A stretch of DNA of 64,000 nucleotides from Ereboglobus sp. PH5-10. Lineage in GTDB: Bacteria; Verrucomicrobiota; Verrucomicrobiia; Opitutales; Opitutaceae. Of the stretch, positions 7,959 through 19,895 are shown one piece after another (position 1 is the first letter of the stretch; the number at the start of each line of letters is the position of its first letter). A program made the position numbers and the translations under genes. Location: positions 248,001 through 312,000 of the forward strand of contig NZ_JAQFIP010000001.1 of assembly GCF_029504735.1 (NCBI RefSeq), read 5' to 3'. The notes beneath the pieces were generated by a model, which had not been told where the DNA came from, made no database searches, and worked only from the letters and a program-made list of their open reading frames with translations.

Positions 7959-9882
7959 GCTGGGCGCGCAGCGCCTGCGCGCTCGTGCGCGTGGTTTTGC
8001 CTTTGTCGCTGATTTCGGCGACCCATTCGTAGGTGGCGGAGGCGTCCATGTTGTCCAATGTCGCGGTCGCGGGCGCGCCGGCGGAAATCTCGACGGTGGC
8101 GACTTTGGCGAAGGGTTCGATTTTTGCGCCGAAGTCGTAGTCGAGCGTGTAGGTCGCGCTGCCGTCGAGCCGTCCGCGGTTGGCGTGCGGGGAAAAGACG
8201 GCGGCGTGGATTTTGTTGGTGCGCGGGGAGAGCGTGAGGATGCCGAGCATGCCGTCGCCGCCGTTTTTGTCGGACTGAAAATCCATGAGGATGGAGTGGA
8301 CGGTGGAGCCGTTGAAGGTGTCGGTGCGACGACCCTCGCCGGTGATGTGTCCGCCGATGATGAGCATGAGGTTTTTGTTGCCCTTGAGCGCGGCGTAGGC
8401 GGCGGCGCCGTCCTTGGTGTGCGCGGACTGGATGCCGGGGGTGAGCGTGGAATGGGTGATGATGATGGCGCGGCGGTCGGCGTGCTTTTTCAAAATGCCG
8501 TCGGCCCACTGGAGGACTTCGGGGCGCTTCGCGGGCGCGTCGTATTCGAGGGAGACGACGACGAATTTCTCGGGACCCGAGTCGAAGAATACATAGTAGT
8601 TGTTATTATTCTTTCCGTAGTGGCCGCCGTAGTAGCTTTTTTGCGAAAAATGTTTCACGCCGAAATATTCGTTGAAGAGCGTCGCGGGGCCTTCCCACGT
8701 GCCGTTTTCGTAACGCTGGTCGTGGTTGCCGACGGCGAGGATGTAGGGGATGCCTTCGGGGCGGCCGGTGGCGGCGGGATCGCCGAGCCGATACATGGCG
8801 TTGACGGCGTTGACCCATTCGTTGCGCTCGACGTCGCCGCGGTCGGTGATGTCGCCGAGGTGAAGCACGGCGGCGATGTTGAGGGGGCGGGCGTGGCGAA
8901 TGACCCAGTCGGTTTGCGCAATGAACATTGCGGGCGTGCCGTTGTGGCGCTCGCGGACGTAATATTGGGTGTCGGGGAGCAGGACGAGATTGAAGTCGCG
9001 GGCCGCGGCGGGGCGGCGTCGGGCGAGGAAGGTGACGGTGAGCGGGCCGCCGTCGGGATCGTCGGCGCGCAGGGAGAGCGTGGCGGAGCCGGGCGCGGCG
9101 CGGGCGGCGGCAAGGTTTGCGGCGACGGGCGCGCGGTTGGCGGGATTGGCGTCGTAGGTGATGGTGAGTTGCGGGCGTTTTTGGGCGGTTTTTGAATACG
9201 AGGAGACAATGCCAAGCGCGTTGGAGGTCTTGCGGAAAACGTGATGCAGGAGCCAGCCGTGATTGGGCGCGCCGCCGGACCAGGCGCGCAGCGTCCGGGT
9301 GACGTCGAAGTCGCGGGCGACATCTTTTTCGTTAAAAATGGCGAGGTCGTCGGGCTCGGCGGCCGCCTCGCGATCGTCGGCCTGGATGCCATTGCGGCCC
9401 CACGCGGGATAATTCCACGCGGCGGAAGCGTCCCACGGAACCAGCATGCGGTTTAGGTTGAGACGATTGCGGCTGTCGGCGTTTTTGGAGTGCCCGGAGT
9501 GGAGACGGAGGGTAGCCTTGACGATGGGCGAACCGGGGGGAATCTGGCCGGGGGCGCTGCCGAAAAGATTGTCGAAACGAAGCAGGGCGACGCTGTTGTT
9601 TTTGAATTTATTGGTTTCGGGATCGCGCTCGTATTGAATCCAAAAGACGGCGGATTTCGGGTCGTGCGCATCGGGGATTTTTTTTGCGACGCGGACATCG
9701 ACCGTGCCGGTGTAACCGCTCGAACCATTTTGAAAAGTGATGGTTTTGAAATCGGGGCCGGTGGTGCCGGCGGCGGTTTTGGTGTCCGCGAAAACGGATG
9801 CGGCGAGGAACGGAAGGATGAGCGCGGCGGCGAATGCGGTGATTGAGGCGAGGGAGAATGCGGAGCGTGTTTTTGGTTTCAT
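7954..9882 (-). CDS. Secreted metallophosphoesterase with N-terminal DNRLRE-like beta domain
   Basis: The 642-residue product has a signal peptide (about 1-33). A beta-sandwich (about 45-245) shows features of the DNRLRE family, such as ALLRFDNL, KATLRLH and WLLHHVF. A short linker precedes a calcineurin-like domain (about 295-555) with LLPDTQYYV (D304, Q306), LGDITDRGD, GNHDQRYE, THST and GGHITGEG. A C-terminal fibronectin-III-like segment ends the protein. The DTQ variant of the first motif is known in large secreted phosphoesterases. The start is set at the ATG giving MKPKTRS; an ATG at 9903 would draw its codons from the adjacent ACACAGAG repeat. The stop lies 73 bp before the next phosphoesterase start, so the two are likely co-transcribed. 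Confidence 0.88.
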   Translation of the reverse strand: MKPKTRSAFSLASITAFAAALILPFLAASVFADTKTAAGTTGPDFKTITFQNGSSGYTGTVDVRVAKKIPDAHDPKSAVFWIQYERDPETNKFKNNSVALLRFDNLFGSAPGQIPPGSPIVKATLRLHSGHSKNADSRNRLNLNRMLVPWDASAAWNYPAWGRNGIQADDREAAAEPDDLAIFNEKDVARDFDVTRTLRAWSGGAPNHGWLLHHVFRKTSNALGIVSSYSKTAQKRPQLTITYDANPANRAPVAANLAAARAAPGSATLSLRADDPDGGPLTVTFLARRRPAAARDFNLVLLPDTQYYVRERHNGTPAMFIAQTDWVIRHARPLNIAAVLHLGDITDRGDVERNEWVNAVNAMYRLGDPAATGRPEGIPYILAVGNHDQRYENGTWEGPATLFNEYFGVKHFSQKSYYGGHYGKNNNNYYVFFDSGPEKFVVVSLEYDAPAKRPEVLQWADGILKKHADRRAIIITHSTLTPGIQSAHTKDGAAAYAALKGNKNLMLIIGGHITGEGRRTDTFNGSTVHSILMDFQSDKNGGDGMLGILTLSPRTNKIHAAVFSPHANRGRLDGSATYTLDYDFGAKIEPFAKVATVEISAGAPATATLDNMDASATYEWVAEISDKGKTTRTSAQALRAQR

Positions 9883-9888
9883 TTTTTG

Positions 9889-10135
9889 AGACACAGAGGG
9901 CACGGAGGGCGGCTGGTTGGGTGGGTGATTGTATGCGTATGAAAGGTTATTTTTTTAACCGCAGATGAACGCAGATAAACACAGATACAAACCGCCTTAT
10001 TCTTGTATTTATCCGTGTCCATCTGCGGTCCCTTTGATTTTGACGATGCGATTCGTGTGGTGGCGGGGAAGTCTTGATGGCCTCCGTGACCTCTGTGTCG
10101 CGCTGCTTGGAGCGCGCTCTGTGAACTCTGTGTCT
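9889..10135. repeat. Nested repeat mosaic (C-A-C), second site
   Basis: The left unit GACACAGAGGGCACGGAGGG (from 9889) faces CCTCCGTGACCTCTGTGTC (10081-10099) and a further TGAACTCTGTGTC (10122-10134). A family A palindrome (9957-10029) sits between them. The order and flanks, including a following TAAATG-ATTTTTC stretch, match the site at 4395-4798. This fills most of the 282-bp gap; no gene is seen. Confidence 0.75.
9957..10029. repeat. Family A palindromic repeat, copy 4
   Basis: Arms AACCGCAGATGAACGCAGAT and TATCCGTGTCCATCTGCGG flank a centre with ACACAGATACAAACC. The centre runs in the opposite orientation to copies 1-3, judged by the position of the ACAAACC/GGTTTGT tract. Confidence 0.7.
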
Positions 10136-10164
10136 AAATGGATTTTTCTGTTTAAATCACCGTT

Positions 10165-13626
<3,462 letters not shown>

Positions 13627-16600
13627 TTAGAACGCGTGACGGTAGCCAAGGCTGATGGACCAAGGCTTCTGATAGCCTTCGCCAGTGGCGAACTCGTAGT
13701 CGAAGTAGAGCTGGCCGGCGGCGGTCGGACGCCAGATCAAGCCCACACCAGCCTCGCCACGAGCGCCGTCCACGTTGGGACGCCACGGGGTGCCGTCGTT
13801 CACGCGGATTTTACCGCCGGAGCTATCCTCGTAAGCCGCGCCAATGCGTCCGGCGATTTCGATATGGCTGTTGGCGAGCTTCCAAGCGCGTCCGGCGCGC
13901 AGTGTGGCGCGCAGGCGGGCGATGGTCGCGTCGTCGCTGTCCACGGCGAGATTGTCACCCTTGGTGGTGTAATCGTCGCGCATGAGATACACGAGCGAAA
14001 GCTGCGTCGAAGGCTCGGCGAACCAGCCCGCGCCGATCTTTTGGTCGAGCGCGATGCGCTTGCCGACTTCAAGAGAAAGGCCGATGGCGGTGTCGTCGTA
14101 GCTGCCCTTGGTGGGAGTGGACCCGTTTTGGGCGGTCGAGGTGAATTCGTTGTCGTAAAGCGCGCCGGTAAGGGTCGCGTTGGCGAACCAACCTTCGGTG
14201 TTCATCCATGCGGCATAGGCGCCGAGGCTGAGCTGGTCGCTGTCGCCGTCGGCCGAGCCGTTGCGCGCGTCGAAGTCTTGCGAGGCGTGTCCGTATCCGA
14301 GGTAGACGCCGAGAGCCATGCGCCCGGACAGGGCGGCGATAGTCTTGTCGGCGCCGATCTCGAAGCCGTAGAGATCCATCTCAAACGGACGCATGTTGGT
14401 GCTGGAGCTGAAGCTGGAGTTTTCGGCTCGGGCGCGCAGCCAGACTGAGTATTTGCCCGAGGGCTCCTCGCTGATGGAACGCAGTTCGCCGATGCGGCGG
14501 TAGAGGTTGTCCTGGGAGGCGAACCACATGACGCTTTGCGCGCCGTGGACGCTGCTGATCGCGCTGAACGCATCGGACTGGCCGTTGGTGGCGAGAATGA
14601 TGGTGCCGGGCGCGCTTTGGACAACGGCGTAGTTGGTGCCCTCGAAGTCAAGGCCGCCGGTGAAGGTGGCGTTGTTTTCGCCGGAAATCGTGGCAAGGAC
14701 GGGCGCCGGGCTGTCGCTGGTCGGCGCGATCGAGCTGGCGGCTGCGCCGAGAACCAGATTGTGGGTTCCCTCTGCGTCGCCGTTGACGATGAGTCGATCG
14801 CTCTCACCGGTGCCAGGGTTGACGTTCATGAGAACTGAGCCGTTACCGGAGAGTCCCTTGACCTCGACGGAGCGGTAGTCGTCGGAGGCAATGTTGCCAA
14901 TGTTCAGCACGCCGTGATTGGCGAGTTGACCGTAGCGATGCTCTACGGGGCCGCCGAGTTGAACCGTGCCCTCGGCGATGTTGAGCGCGCCGGTGAAACT
15001 GTTCGAACCGCTGAGGATAAGGGTGCCCGTGCCAAGCTTGGTGAGGGATCGTTTGTCCCAGCTCGGGTCAACATCGGCAACGCGGTTGGCAAGAGGGGTG
15101 TCCACTTCAAAGGTTTCGCCTTCGTTGATTGTGAAGGTGCCATGCGCGCCACTCATGGCATTCCATGCGAGGCGGTAGCCTGCGTAATAGGAAGAAGTGC
15201 CATCAGCCTCATCCCTAGCCTGGCCGCCCATCGTGATGTAGTCGGGCGTCGTGCCACCTGGGATTCCGATAATGGAGGTAAAGTTACCGTAAATGCCATT
15301 GGACGCGGTAACGATCAGCGCACCAAGATCCGAGAGTTCGCTAGCCTTGGTCACGGTGTTGTAGCCGAAACTGGCACCGTTAAGCACGAGTGTGCCCGAG
15401 AGCGATGCCTTGCCGGCGGTGATATAGGCATCCGTGCGCGAGGAAGCAAGGTCAACAGTGAGAGTCGAGTTGTGATTCTGCTTGTAATGGCCGCCCACAA
15501 GCATCGTGCCTGTCGAAGCGATATTAAGCGTGGCCACGCCATCCTTACTAACAAGAGCGTCTCCGTTGTTGACGGCGAGGTAGCCAGCGAGGTCGAGTGT
15601 GCCGCTGCCGGTGGCTCCAGCGCCGATGACAAAACCGGCAGTGTTTTCGCCTGTGCCGCTGGCGATCACAGTGCCAGTTTGCTCAATGCTCATGTAGCCG
15701 GCGCCATCCCAACCAATGCCAAAGTTGGCGTTGCTGGCATGCCCACGGGTGCCCGTGTCAAGAAATCCGCGGACAATGGCAGTGCCACTGCCGGCGGCGT
15801 AGCGGCCGAGGAGAACGTAGTTATCGGTGCCGCCCGCAAGGACGGTGCCGGTTTGTTCGATGATGAGGGTGCCGACACCGTTCACGCCAATCTGGAAGTT
15901 ACCGCCAGTTGCGTCCCATAGACCCGCGACCGTAACAGTGCCGTTAGCATCGGATTCGGCTGTGTTGGCGATGTTGGCACCACCAAGGGAGACAAGCTCG
16001 CCCCCCTGCTCGATGGCGAGCGCCCCAGTGCCGCGTTGGGCGACATAGGTGACGCCGGCATCCCAGCGTGCACCGTTTTTGATGGTGATGCCGCCGTTGG
16101 CTGTGGAGGTATCGCTGATATAAAGGTTACCGCTCGCGATGGAACCTCCTGTTTCGATAGTGACCGAGCCCACCCCATAACGTCCGACAACCATGGTTTT
16201 GCCGGTGTTATCAAGAAAGCCGTTGTTGGTCACATTGATGACACCGGTGCCGGAGGACGCGCCGTCAGCACCGCCGCCGAGGTAAAGCGTGCCGTTGTTG
16301 TTCACAACCGTGCCGCTGTTGATATTCAACTCACCGTAGCCGGCAGCACCGACGTAAGGCAATGCGTTGGCAACGAGCATTCCGTCGACATTGACTGTGC
16401 CACTGGAGCCCACAGCATTGGCAATGACAAAATTGGCCCCTGCCTGCACGGTGCCACCGTTGGCAATGTCGAGAAGGGCGGAACCCTCATTTCCAACAGT
16501 CAGGCTGCCTCGGGTTTCAAAAACTGCATCCTGCGAAACGGAAACGGAACCTTGGCTGCTCGCGTTAAACCCAATGTGAGTGTCGGAACCGCTGCCTAGG

Positions 16601-19600
16601 TAGCCAGCCACGGTTGCAGTGGCAGTGCCTTGAGCCCCGATGTAAATAACATCAGACGAACTGACTGTGCCGCCAGCTTCAACGGCGAACAAAGCGGTGG
16701 CGCTGGCATCATTGGCAATGCTGAGAATGCCAGTGTTTTCGACGACACCAGCCACAGTCACGTAAACCTCACTGTCGGCGGCGGAGGCGATATTAATCTT
16801 GCCGGTGTTCAAAGTGCCGGTGGCGGCAACCTCAAGTGCGCCAGCGTCCACAATGGTGGAATTAACCACAGTGGCATTACCGCCGATGTTGAGCGTGCCG
16901 AGGCCGGTTTTGGTGAGGATTGGCGTCTCAATGACTGCATTGATGAATGCCGTGCCGGTGGCGACGGTCGTGTTGACCGCCAGATTTTCGGCCACTGCGG
17001 CAAGCGTGCCCGTGCCGTTGATGGTGTAGACAACATCATCGAATTGCAGGCCAAAGGCGGAGCGGAAGCCAGAAACATCAATGGTGCCAGTGCCGGTGGC
17101 GAAAACGGCAAGAGCCCCGTTCTTCCAAGCGGCCGTGGTGACAACACCGCTGGTGCTGGTGCGCGTCCATGTGATGCTGTCCGTGTCCCATACGTCGTCG
17201 CCACCCTTCCAGTAGAGGAAGTCGAGCCCCGCGCTGCCGATGTTGATTTTAAGCGTGCCTGGAACGGACATAATGTCGAGCACTGCGTCGGCAGTCAGTC
17301 CGAAGTCCACACCGGTGATTGCCCAACTGCTGAGAAAGTCGGTGCCCGATATGGCAGTGTAGGTGGCGAGAGTGTAGGAGCCCGGGACGATATCGTCGAT
17401 TTCCAAAGTGTCGCGATCAAAGATAAAGGAGCCGCCTCCCCCGAAGACGAGGGTGCCGGAGACGTCAAGCGCGTGTGTGCCCGTAAGCGAATAACGCCAG
17501 ATGGCTCCGTTTTCCAAAGTAATATTGTCGGCCGTAAAAGCTCCTGAACACATATCGAGCGAACCGCCGGAAGCGATGGTGAGTTCCGCAACCGTGGCAT
17601 CAGCGGCGGTGGCACTGATCCTTCCGCCGTTGTCAACATAGACATTCCCCAGTTTCGCACCGATGCTGGTGTTGGGATCGGCGGCGAGCACAATGGATCC
17701 GGCCCGCACGGCGATCGTGCCGCTGAAGGCGGTGGAATCCGCTGTGAGCGCAAGGCTGCCGCTGCCGAGCTTGATGAGCGAGGCATCGGAGGTGCCGGCA
17801 AAAGCGTTGGTGGCAGTAACAGCCAAAGCTTGCGTATCGAGCGCGAGCGTGCCGGAACCAATGTCAAGATTCGAGAAGTTCTTGAAAAAGTCGTCGGTAT
17901 CGGTCCTGGCGCGAAGTGTTCCGCCTGTGGCCATAATCGTGGCGGAGCCGGCGCCAAGGACGAATTGGTTGGCTTCGAGCATGCCGCCGTTAAGCAGAAG
18001 CGTGCCGACGCTGGCGTTGCCGCTGGCGATCAGAACGCGGTCGGCAGTGACGAGCCCGCCTGAAACAATCTCAAGGGTGCCGGTGCCGGCGAGACCGATT
18101 GCGGTGTAACCGTTGTTGACGATGAGCCGACCAGCTATGGTGGCGATGCCATCGCCGGTGGCGTTGTTGCCGAGCGAAAACGCTGTGGTTTCACCGCCAA
18201 AGCCGGAAGAGACAGCGGTGCCGCCTGCCTCGATAAACATGGTGCCAGTGCCACCCCAGCCAATGCCGAAGTTTGCGTTGGGCTCGCTATTGCGGGTGCC
18301 TGTGTCAAGGTAACCACCGGAACGAATGATAATCGTGCCATGGCCGGTGGTGCCGGTGGTGGCGGTGCCAACGTAATTGTTCGTGCCGTGGGCGATAACC
18401 GTGCCACCATTGATAATTTCAAGCGTGCCGTTTCCGGAACCACCGACAACGATGTTTGTGCCAACGTCAAGCTGTCCGCCGACGATGACGGTGCCAGTGC
18501 CGGTGGGTTTGGCTCCAATGCTCATGCTGGAGCCAATGGAGACAGTGCCCGTGTCGTTGATTGTGAGAGATCCTACGCCGCTATTAGCAACCGTAATGGA
18601 GGTGCCGACTCCCAAATAGCCATTGACTATGGCGGTGCTAGATGCACCGGGAACGGTGTGATTGGCGTTGAAAGCACTATTACCGTCGGCAATCGTAAGA
18701 AAGGTGCTAACAGTAACAGTGCCTGTCTCGTTGATTTTAAGGTAGCCAACACCGGAGCGGCCAACCTTGAGATTGCCGCCCGTCATCTGCCAGACGCCAT
18801 CAACAAGAACGGTGCCGGATGCGTTGGTGGTATGATCGGCACCGGAAGGCAGTCCAATATGCCCAAGACTGGTTTCGGTGCCACTGAAGATGACCGTGCC
18901 AGTTTGGCCGATGATAAGAACGCCTGTAGCGTTTTTATACGCTGGGTTACTGCTATTGGTTCCTGTATAACCGATGGAATTGATGGCATTGGTGCCGTTG
19001 GTCCGGAGAAGTCCGTGAACAATAACGGTGCCAGAACTATTAATGCTATTACCGATGCGGATGTAATTGGCGATGGAAACGGTGCCGGATTCATTGATAG
19101 TAAGAAGACTGCCGTCGTTGACAGTGGGACTCTCTCCCATGTTGCCGACGATCATGTAGCCTCCCACATTCCAATTACCGTCAATGGTGGCCGTGCCCGA
19201 CCCTCCTATATTGCGGGCGAACCAAGCGTTGGCGCTATTGTAAAGCGTGGCATTCTCGCCGAGATAGAAGGTGCCGGAACCGTAATTGCCGACATAGAAG
19301 GTGCTGGCACGAACTGAGCCGGACTCGATGATGGAAAGCGATCCCTTGCTGCCAAGGCCATTGCCGATGGAGAGTTCTCCAGTCGTGTTGTTCCACAAGC
19401 CGGCAACAATGACCGCAGCCTCGTCACCTGAGCCAAGACCTATATTGGTGTCATTAACGGTGGAGGTGGAAATAATACGCACAGTGCCGCTGGCGATATT
19501 GATTACATCCTCGGGTTTGCGAGTGGCGGTGATTGTGAGGCTGGAATCGGCATACCAGTTGTAACCGTCGGTAATGTAACCTTCGCCGCCGCCCCAATAA

Positions 19601-19737
19601 ACATCGGCGGCAGGCATGGTCGCCGCAAATAAGAGCGAAAGAGCCGCCGCGGCACCCGCGAGCTTGGCCCTCAATTTTAACCGGTTTGCACGGAACGGAG
19701 AGGTGTGTGTTGAAGGTTCGGTTTGAGGTGTTTTCAT
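13627..19737 (-). CDS. Giant autotransporter with PATR repeats
   Basis: This 2036-residue protein has an extended signal peptide (about 1-44, ending MPAAD), a long right-handed beta-helix passenger and a C-terminal autotransporter barrel (about 1760-2036, ending GYRHAF with the usual terminal Phe). The passenger consists of short Gly/Thr-rich rungs such as GTGTLEIVSGG and SGTVTVAGLWD. PATR motifs are LTKLGTGTLILSGSNSFTGA and LIKLGSGSLALTADSTAFSG. Two stretches, near residues 475-500 and 1325-1350, share LDTGTR-NANFGIGW and point to internal duplication. It should be exported to the cell surface as an adhesin or glycan-facing protein; the ligand is unknown. It is the largest of four autotransporters here and is followed by a terminator. 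Confidence 0.92.
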   Translation of the reverse strand: MKTPQTEPSTHTSPFRANRLKLRAKLAGAAAALSLLFAATMPAADVYWGGGEGYITDGYNWYADSSLTITATRKPEDVINIASGTVRIISTSTVNDTNIGLGSGDEAAVIVAGLWNNTTGELSIGNGLGSKGSLSIIESGSVRASTFYVGNYGSGTFYLGENATLYNSANAWFARNIGGSGTATIDGNWNVGGYMIVGNMGESPTVNDGSLLTINESGTVSIANYIRIGNSINSSGTVIVHGLLRTNGTNAINSIGYTGTNSSNPAYKNATGVLIIGQTGTVIFSGTETSLGHIGLPSGADHTTNASGTVLVDGVWQMTGGNLKVGRSGVGYLKINETGTVTVSTFLTIADGNSAFNANHTVPGASSTAIVNGYLGVGTSITVANSGVGSLTINDTGTVSIGSSMSIGAKPTGTGTVIVGGQLDVGTNIVVGGSGNGTLEIINGGTVIAHGTNNYVGTATTGTTGHGTIIIRSGGYLDTGTRNSEPNANFGIGWGGTGTMFIEAGGTAVSSGFGGETTAFSLGNNATGDGIATIAGRLIVNNGYTAIGLAGTGTLEIVSGGLVTADRVLIASGNASVGTLLLNGGMLEANQFVLGAGSATIMATGGTLRARTDTDDFFKNFSNLDIGSGTLALDTQALAVTATNAFAGTSDASLIKLGSGSLALTADSTAFSGTIAVRAGSIVLAADPNTSIGAKLGNVYVDNGGRISATAADATVAELTIASGGSLDMCSGAFTADNITLENGAIWRYSLTGTHALDVSGTLVFGGGGSFIFDRDTLEIDDIVPGSYTLATYTAISGTDFLSSWAITGVDFGLTADAVLDIMSVPGTLKINIGSAGLDFLYWKGGDDVWDTDSITWTRTSTSGVVTTAAWKNGALAVFATGTGTIDVSGFRSAFGLQFDDVVYTINGTGTLAAVAENLAVNTTVATGTAFINAVIETPILTKTGLGTLNIGGNATVVNSTIVDAGALEVAATGTLNTGKINIASAADSEVYVTVAGVVENTGILSIANDASATALFAVEAGGTVSSSDVIYIGAQGTATATVAGYLGSGSDTHIGFNASSQGSVSVSQDAVFETRGSLTVGNEGSALLDIANGGTVQAGANFVIANAVGSSGTVNVDGMLVANALPYVGAAGYGELNINSGTVVNNNGTLYLGGGADGASSGTGVINVTNNGFLDNTGKTMVVGRYGVGSVTIETGGSIASGNLYISDTSTANGGITIKNGARWDAGVTYVAQRGTGALAIEQGGELVSLGGANIANTAESDANGTVTVAGLWDATGGNFQIGVNGVGTLIIEQTGTVLAGGTDNYVLLGRYAAGSGTAIVRGFLDTGTRGHASNANFGIGWDGAGYMSIEQTGTVIASGTGENTAGFVIGAGATGSGTLDLAGYLAVNNGDALVSKDGVATLNIASTGTMLVGGHYKQNHNSTLTVDLASSRTDAYITAGKASLSGTLVLNGASFGYNTVTKASELSDLGALIVTASNGIYGNFTSIIGIPGGTTPDYITMGGQARDEADGTSSYYAGYRLAWNAMSGAHGTFTINEGETFEVDTPLANRVADVDPSWDKRSLTKLGTGTLILSGSNSFTGALNIAEGTVQLGGPVEHRYGQLANHGVLNIGNIASDDYRSVEVKGLSGNGSVLMNVNPGTGESDRLIVNGDAEGTHNLVLGAAASSIAPTSDSPAPVLATISGENNATFTGGLDFEGTNYAVVQSAPGTIILATNGQSDAFSAISSVHGAQSVMWFASQDNLYRRIGELRSISEEPSGKYSVWLRARAENSSFSSSTNMRPFEMDLYGFEIGADKTIAALSGRMALGVYLGYGHASQDFDARNGSADGDSDQLSLGAYAAWMNTEGWFANATLTGALYDNEFTSTAQNGSTPTKGSYDDTAIGLSLEVGKRIALDQKIGAGWFAEPSTQLSLVYLMRDDYTTKGDNLAVDSDDATIARLRATLRAGRAWKLANSHIEIAGRIGAAYEDSSGGKIRVNDGTPWRPNVDGARGEAGVGLIWRPTAAGQLYFDYEFATGEGYQKPWSISLGYRHAF

Positions 19738-19895
19738 GATGGTGTTTAAAATACGATTTTACTTCGGGGCGTAAAAGTGAAGTTGTGTTTACGTGTTAAG
19801 TCCAATCTGGGTTTAAGGCGAGGTTTGCCAAATGGCGCGGGTTTAATGTTTTGTTCTGATTTTTTGATTAATTTGTGCTGATCGCAATTGATATT

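Noticed and set aside
13627-19737. Recurrent GTGCCGG/GTGCCAGTG motifs suggesting a direct-repeat array or CRISPR
   Set aside because: They are the reverse complement of codons for Gly-Thr-rich beta-helix rungs, with irregular spacing and no conserved repeat-spacer pattern.
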